From contig CATNEN010000039.1 in the NCBI GenBank assembly GCA_950097015.1, positions 310,001-374,000 on the forward strand: DNA of 64,000 bases, written 5' to 3'. Below the pieces are notes generated by a model. The model had not been told where the DNA came from. It saw only the letters and a list, made by a program, of their open reading frames with translations, and searched no databases. A program made the translations under genes and the position numbers. Positions within the stretch are counted from its first letter, which is position 1, and each line of letters begins with the position of its first letter. The stretch is from Macrostomum hystrix. Its lineage: Eukaryota; Platyhelminthes; Macrostomidae. This document shows, in pieces, positions 61,001 through 64,000 of this stretch.

Positions 61001-63141
61001 TCAAATACCCACTGCGTAATTCACGACAGCTCCCAAACCGAATGACCGATTCCCGTGAATGTGCACCATCTAAATCCAAATTTTCCACCCTTTTCGATAA
61101 ACTAACTTCAAAGCCGTCCGAGTCAGCATCGTCAAGATATTCAGCGATTCCTGTCGGAGTCTCTGGTGACAAGGACAACTAATATTGCTCTGCATAAACC
61201 TCTTTAGCGAATCCATATTGGTTCAAAAACGAAATATAAACACATAATTGAACAATTAAACAATTTAATCAATCCAAAATAGTCAACAATGATCATAGCC
61301 GGAATGAAAACATTATGAAATTTTGTAAAAAAAAGTTTGGCTAATTTTATTACTTTTGCCACCAGACACCCCGACCAGAATTGTTGAATATCTCGGTGAT
61401 GCCGATGTTTTGTGAGTTTGGAATTTGTCTCATCGGATAAAGCAGAAAATTTTAGCCCGTGTTCTGGATTTTAATAGCGAAATATTTTGGGAGATACAGA
61501 GATACAGAAAAATGTGGGTATTTGAAATGCCCCCCGTGGTATTTCTACTGCTAACTGATCTATTTCACAAGGCTATTTTCCTATTTACTATGAAGAGTGA
61601 TTGAAGTTAAAAAGGTGAGGCGACGGGACAGCAGGACTGAGACTGGGCTGTTTAGCAAGCTATGCGCTTCAAGGCAGTTAGTGGAAAAGCAGTGACTTAA
61701 GCACTCATCATGATCTGCACGGCAGAACAAATGAATTATCGTTAAAAGGCCGCCTGCGACCCATACATTCTGTCTCGCGGCGGACTGCAGTTTGCGCTCA
61801 GCAGCCATGCGGCTCCTGCCAAGCGCTGCCTGCATGGCAACTGTGCGCTGTACCACAGAAAAGCAATACCGAACTGGAGTTAATGACAGCAAGATTCTTT
61901 ACAGAGTACTAGAAGTAGCGGATAATTGTGATTTACAAAGTTCCCAATGACCCGGGCAGGCTGACAAACGCATCCTCGCCGAGCTGCTGGCTGAGGCTGG
62001 GCACCTCGCTCTCCACTGTGCTATGCCTGTCAGCTGGCGCAGCTAGTAGGCTGCGCTTTCTGCGCCGCAGGTGTGCCGGAAGCGGCATTGGCGCGCTCTC
62101 GGGTGCGCCGGCGTCATCTTCCTCTCTGGCCATTGTTGGCAAGCTGCATGTGAGTCGAGGTGCACAACTTCTAACCGCTTCTGCCAACTTTTGAGCACCC
62201 ACAAATTTAAGGTAGGTGCTGGAACACTCGGTATAGAGCGGAAATTTTGCTAGAACAAGGCTATTGTAAGCGCATTCAAATTGCTTTCAAATTGGATTGC
62301 CTTTGACAGCAGGGAGTTCAATGGAAGCGAAAATAGAACATTTAATGCTGGAATCTAGCTCGAAGAAAGGATAGTGCGTTGCAATGCTCAGTGGAAAATG
62401 ACAAATTCAAAAGATGCAGAAATAATCGACAAATGGAATACTCCGACTCACTTAGCTAGGTCATCGAATAGGCTGGGTGTGCTGATGGAGCGCGAAGATG
62501 CTGCTAGTTGCTGCTGCTGCTGCTGCTGGAGTTGCTGTTGCTGCCCTGCCCGCGCCTCCTCAGATGGAAAATCATATATTAATCCAGAATTCATCATAGA
62601 CTGGCTCATAGAATGAGTCATGGAGTGATTCAAAGCCTGGCTCATGCACGCATGACTCATGGACTGGCTCATGGAGTGGCTCATGCTCATTTCACCGGTG
62701 GGGCCTAGCACTAGTGAGTCGGTCTCAGCAAATTGCCCTCTGCCACGGCTGGCGACGTCTGCTCGGAAGTCGGTGGCAGAAGCGACTACGTCCTCGGCCG
62801 TGTCGAACAGGAGGTCGTCGATCGAGCGACCAATCTCAGTTTGCGCACATGCAGTTTCCTTCAGCGCCACTGCTCCCTGCTTTGGGTGAATCAAAGTTGC
62901 TGTTTATTTAATGTAATCAATCTCAAGTAAAATAGATTGATTACTGTCAATTAATTTCTGTCAACGAACAGGAGGAAGTTTGGTCGTGGGATGTGAATGG
63001 CAAATCAACAGATCGATATATTATAGCGAAGTTACGATGAGACTTGAATCCCAATCTGAATGTGAATAAGCTTGTCTTAATGCCTAGTCATTACCTCAGA
63101 TGCTGGATCCTGCGTCTGTGGACTCCGCAACAAATAGTTCT
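43057..63141 (-). CDS. Lbc-family Rho guanine nucleotide exchange factor (AKAP13/ARHGEF2/ARHGEF28-like), 5' end beyond window
   Basis: Activates Rho GTPases by GDP/GTP exchange. Exons on minus: 63141-63095, 62876-62452, 62143-61937, 60247-60039, 58122-57992, 56820-56765, 48421-47698, 47618-47046, 46890-46309, 44888-44577, 43761-43057. All have GT/AG borders and every phase agrees, giving about 1323 codons. Order: M/S/H/Q-rich and polyQ region; basic RRRKRS segment; C1-like zinc finger split over two exons (H-x14-C-x2-C-x11-C-x2-C-x4-H-x4-C-x6-C); DH (RRCNFIYELVSTEVSHLRN, VEELFPHLDKLEHLHSQLL, DYYLMLTQRLSKYKTLFPQ); PH (CFALLLNDMLVFLQELPGG, MSLEERNKWLRRI); coiled coil (ERRLRQKSKVSADLLASM); polyQ; a second coiled coil (KEELERKEEKLRHSQEELE); Ser/Pro-rich tail. 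C1 before DH-PH fits AKAP13, ARHGEF2 and ARHGEF28; which one cannot be decided. The intron 56764-48422 is 8.3 kb. Confidence 0.9.
43805..44530. repeat. 48 bp minisatellite in the last RhoGEF intron
   Basis: About 15 copies of a 48 bp unit starting acagactcctgaggacaccc and containing aataggtgacccactag. It fills most of the intron between exons 44577 and 43761. On the transcribed strand a degenerate unit is already recognisable about 25 bp after the donor. Confidence 0.96.
44936..45150. repeat. 31 bp minisatellite in the RhoGEF intron 46308-44889
   Basis: About 6.8 copies of agatgactgcagtgccatcc+tgcctgctgac, lying close to the acceptor side of the intron. Confidence 0.95.
45805..45968. repeat. 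25 bp minisatellite in the same RhoGEF intron
   Basis: About 6.5 copies of gatgggatctgtacactgga+acagt, with a/t variation at the cagtac/ctgtac position. Confidence 0.94.
48422..49814. other. 3' part of the 8.3 kb RhoGEF intron
   Basis: Unique-looking intron sequence between the acceptor of the DH exon (tttgcattgcag, ending at 48422) and the 36 bp array. No exon or element was recognised. Confidence 0.5.
49815..51035. repeat. 36 bp minisatellite in the long RhoGEF intron
   Basis: About 34 copies of gcctttgatctgcctcttat+taccccatcctttgca. Two subtypes differ by taccccatcctt versus tatcccacaatt. The unit length is a multiple of three, so open frames of over 400 codons run on both strands; they are repeat artefacts. 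Confidence 0.96.
51690..52222. repeat. 22 bp minisatellite with a donor-like motif on the gene strand
   Basis: About 24 copies; early units are 18 bp (atggatatcactcactga), later ones 22 bp (atagatatcactcacccact+ga). On the minus (RhoGEF sense) strand most long units read GGGTGAGTGATATC, a near-consensus 5' splice motif. Confidence 0.95.
52223..52255. repeat. Detached unit of the 44 bp array
   Basis: Reads gagggagcaacccagaactg then ggagc. It is a piece of the array that continues at 54281, cut off by the inserted hAT-like element. Confidence 0.75.
52972..53635. repeat. 52 bp array inside the hAT-like element
   Basis: About 12.7 nearly identical copies of a 52 bp unit starting aacaagacctacaagattta and ending cattatgtagt. 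A single T/G difference (agattcatt or agatgcatt) marks sub-blocks. Confidence 0.96.
53845..54141 (+). mobile_element. tRNA-derived SINE with target site duplication
   Basis: 297 bp flanked by ttccaatca at 53836-53844 and 54142-54150 (9 bp, exact). The head has A box tagcctagtgg and B box ggttcgattcc at tRNA spacing. The body contains tgtcctttagcaagacactt+aac and aaatgggtacc, reminiscent of conserved central domains of some animal SINEs (from memory, not checked). It ends in aatcaattaa rather than poly(A), suggesting a partner LINE with its own tail. Confidence 0.82.
54281..54755. repeat. 44 bp minisatellite in the long RhoGEF intron
   Basis: About 10.5 copies of acctgagggaacaacccaga+actgggagcatgggttccac+tgat. 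The hAT-like element is inserted in its left end. Confidence 0.95.
55560..56375. repeat. 22 bp minisatellite in the long RhoGEF intron
   Basis: About 37 copies of aatcccgattcacacaatgc+cg, with a tcatataatgc subtype mixed in. It abuts the donor-derived array that starts near 56378. Confidence 0.96.
56378..56800 (-). repeat. 54 bp minisatellite built on the donor of a 56 bp RhoGEF exon
   Basis: Seven or eight copies of a 54 bp unit. On the gene strand each reads ...ctctgaccaggaacttctccaa|GTGAGTCCGG, i.e. the last ~30 bases of exon 56820-56765 plus the start of its intron. The first copy is the actual exon end (donor at 56764). Copies differ by one or two bases (tggtcaga/tgggcaga on plus, cataca/cacaca). 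Confidence 0.95.
56821..57991. other. RhoGEF intron without recognised elements
   Basis: Intron between the second C1 exon and the 56 bp exon. It ends in ccggcttttaccttgcag on the gene strand. No repeats or exons seen. Confidence 0.5.
58275..59477 (+). mobile_element. Decayed mariner-type element with about 200 bp inverted repeats
   Basis: The left arm (58275-58480: ggggtgtcccaaaaatagtg...gttacaccaagtcaaggcc) and the reverse of the right arm (59280-59477: agggtgtcgcaaaaattgtg...gttacaccaagtcaaggcc) are imperfect inverted repeats of about 200 bp. The right end abuts TA; on the left TA is degraded. It lies in the RhoGEF intron 60038-58123, antisense to the gene. Confidence 0.8.
58778..59203 (+). 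pseudogene. Mariner transposase, N-terminal DNA-binding fragment
   Basis: Mariner-type paired helix-turn-helix region: SKSAVFRWLEEFSHGRTDV, LTARELADRLGSPKTSIHRI, DLGMLKLTVGWVPRLL (the family's ...KVSARWVPRLL motif). The frame then runs into unrelated residues and stops at 59203. The catalytic D,D34D domain is absent, so it cannot transpose by itself. The start is uncertain because the upstream part is degraded. Confidence 0.85.
59618..60065 (-). repeat. 36 bp minisatellite built on the donor of the first C1 exon
   Basis: About 12 copies. On the gene strand the unit reads ctgctgctctgccagg|GTGAGTCCCGCTAACATGC. The rightmost copy is the actual exon end and donor (LLLCQ, GTGAGTTCCGC; donor at 60038). 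Nearly every unit keeps GTGAGT; exonic halves vary (ctctaccagg, ctctgacagg). Confidence 0.96.
60757..61550. mobile_element. TTAA-flanked TIR element, copy B, in a RhoGEF intron
   Basis: 794 bp. TTAA precedes it (60753-60756) and CTAA follows (61551-61554). Ends cagtagaaaggcc and (reverse) cagtagaaatacc are inverted repeats. The left terminal segment, including the cagtagaaag end, is present three times in tandem (60753, 60851, 60948; period about 97 bp). Interior as copies A, C and D. No transposase. Confidence 0.77.
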
Positions 63142-63230
63142 CTGAAACGTAGGAATTGATACTTTATTAACCTGCTGATAAACATCTCAAGATCCCAACA
63201 TTACATGGTGCGAAATCAGGCAGCTCAATA

Positions 63231-64000
63231 CCACTGTGATCACACTCTGCACTCTCATCCCCAAATCTGCACTCTCATCCCCAAATCTGCACTCTCATCC
63301 CCAAATCTGCACTCTCATCCTCAAATCTGCACTCTCATCCCCAAATCTGCACTCTCATCCCCAAATCTGCACTCTCATCCTCAAATCTGCACTCTCATCC
63401 CCAAATCTGCACTCTCATCCCCAAATCTGCACTCTCATCCCCAAATCTGCACTCTCATCCCCAAATCTGCTCTCTCATCCTCAAATCTGCACTCTCATCC
63501 CCAAATCTGCACTCTCATCCCCAAATCTGCACTCTCATCCCCAAATCTGCTCTCTCATCCCCAAATCTGCTCTCTCATCCTCAAATCTGCTCTCTCATCC
63601 TCAAATCTGCACTCTCATCCTCAAATCTGCTCTCTCATCCCCAAATCTGCACTCTCATCCCCAAATCTGCTCTCTCATCCTCAAATCTGCTCTCTCATCC
63701 TCAAATCTGCACTCTCATCCTCAAATCTGCACTCTCATCCCCAAATCTGCTCTCTCATCCTCAAATCTGCTCTCTCATCCTCAAATCTGCACTCTCATCC
63801 TCAAATCTGCACTCTCATCCCCAAATCTGCACTCTCATCCCCAAATCTGCACTCTCATCCCCAAATCTGCACTCTCATCCCCAAATCTGCGCTCTCATCC
63901 CCAAATCTGCACTCTCATCCCCAAATCTGCACTCTCATCCCCAAATCTGCACTCTCATCCTCAAATCTGCACTCTCATCCTCAAATCTGCACTCTCATCC
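63231..64000. repeat. 20 bp minisatellite reaching the window end
   Basis: About 38 copies of actctcatccccaaatctgc, with c/t and a/t variants in recurring order. It lies upstream (gene sense) of the RhoGEF exon 63141-63095 and runs off the end of the window. Confidence 0.97.

Noticed and set aside
63231-64000. CRISPR-like regular array
   Set aside because: Units are contiguous with no unique spacers, and the context is animal intron DNA. The same applies to the other arrays.

Overview
This window is metazoan nuclear DNA. It holds four conserved animal genes split by spliceosomal introns, a Ty3/Gypsy LTR retrotransposon, several cut-and-paste DNA elements, tRNA-derived SINEs and about twenty tandem-repeat arrays, most of them inside introns. 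Coding exons are GC-rich and intergenic DNA is AT-rich. The density of minisatellites would fit a free-living flatworm such as Macrostomum, but nothing here proves the species.

Layout: (1) 278-5494, minus: Argonaute of the Ago1/Ago2 clade, six exons, 5' end not found. (2) 5495-12390: mostly AT-rich intergenic DNA. (3) 12391-about 16180, plus: TIM50, three coding exons. (4) 16954-33191, plus: glycogen debranching enzyme AGL, eleven coding exons that join in phase to about 1481 codons. Its introns carry seven tandem arrays (one of 5.3 kb) and two TTAA-flanked DNA elements. (5) 33624-42036: a transposon-rich block. It includes an inverted-repeat element, a tRNA-derived SINE, and a left-truncated TTAA element into which a complete 4.3 kb Mag-like LTR retrotransposon with apparently identical LTRs has inserted. 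(6) 43057-63141, minus: a Lbc/AKAP13/ARHGEF2-type RhoGEF with a split C1-like zinc finger, DH, PH and a coiled-coil C-terminus. Eleven exons were found and its 5' end lies beyond the window. Its introns hold a mariner remnant with long inverted repeats, another TTAA element, a hAT-like element containing a SINE, and many arrays.

The genes are housekeeping or signalling genes with no shared pathway: RNA silencing, mitochondrial import, glycogen breakdown, Rho activation. The most unusual structure is recurrent. In several introns a minisatellite begins exactly at the 5' splice site, and its unit contains the last exon bases plus the first intron bases, so a GT donor is multiplied many times (AGL introns 3 and 7, RhoGEF introns after 60039 and 56765; AGL intron 8 starts in register with its donor but degenerately). 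Exon limits come from reading splice sites, phase and protein similarity by eye; no alignment or RNA data were available.
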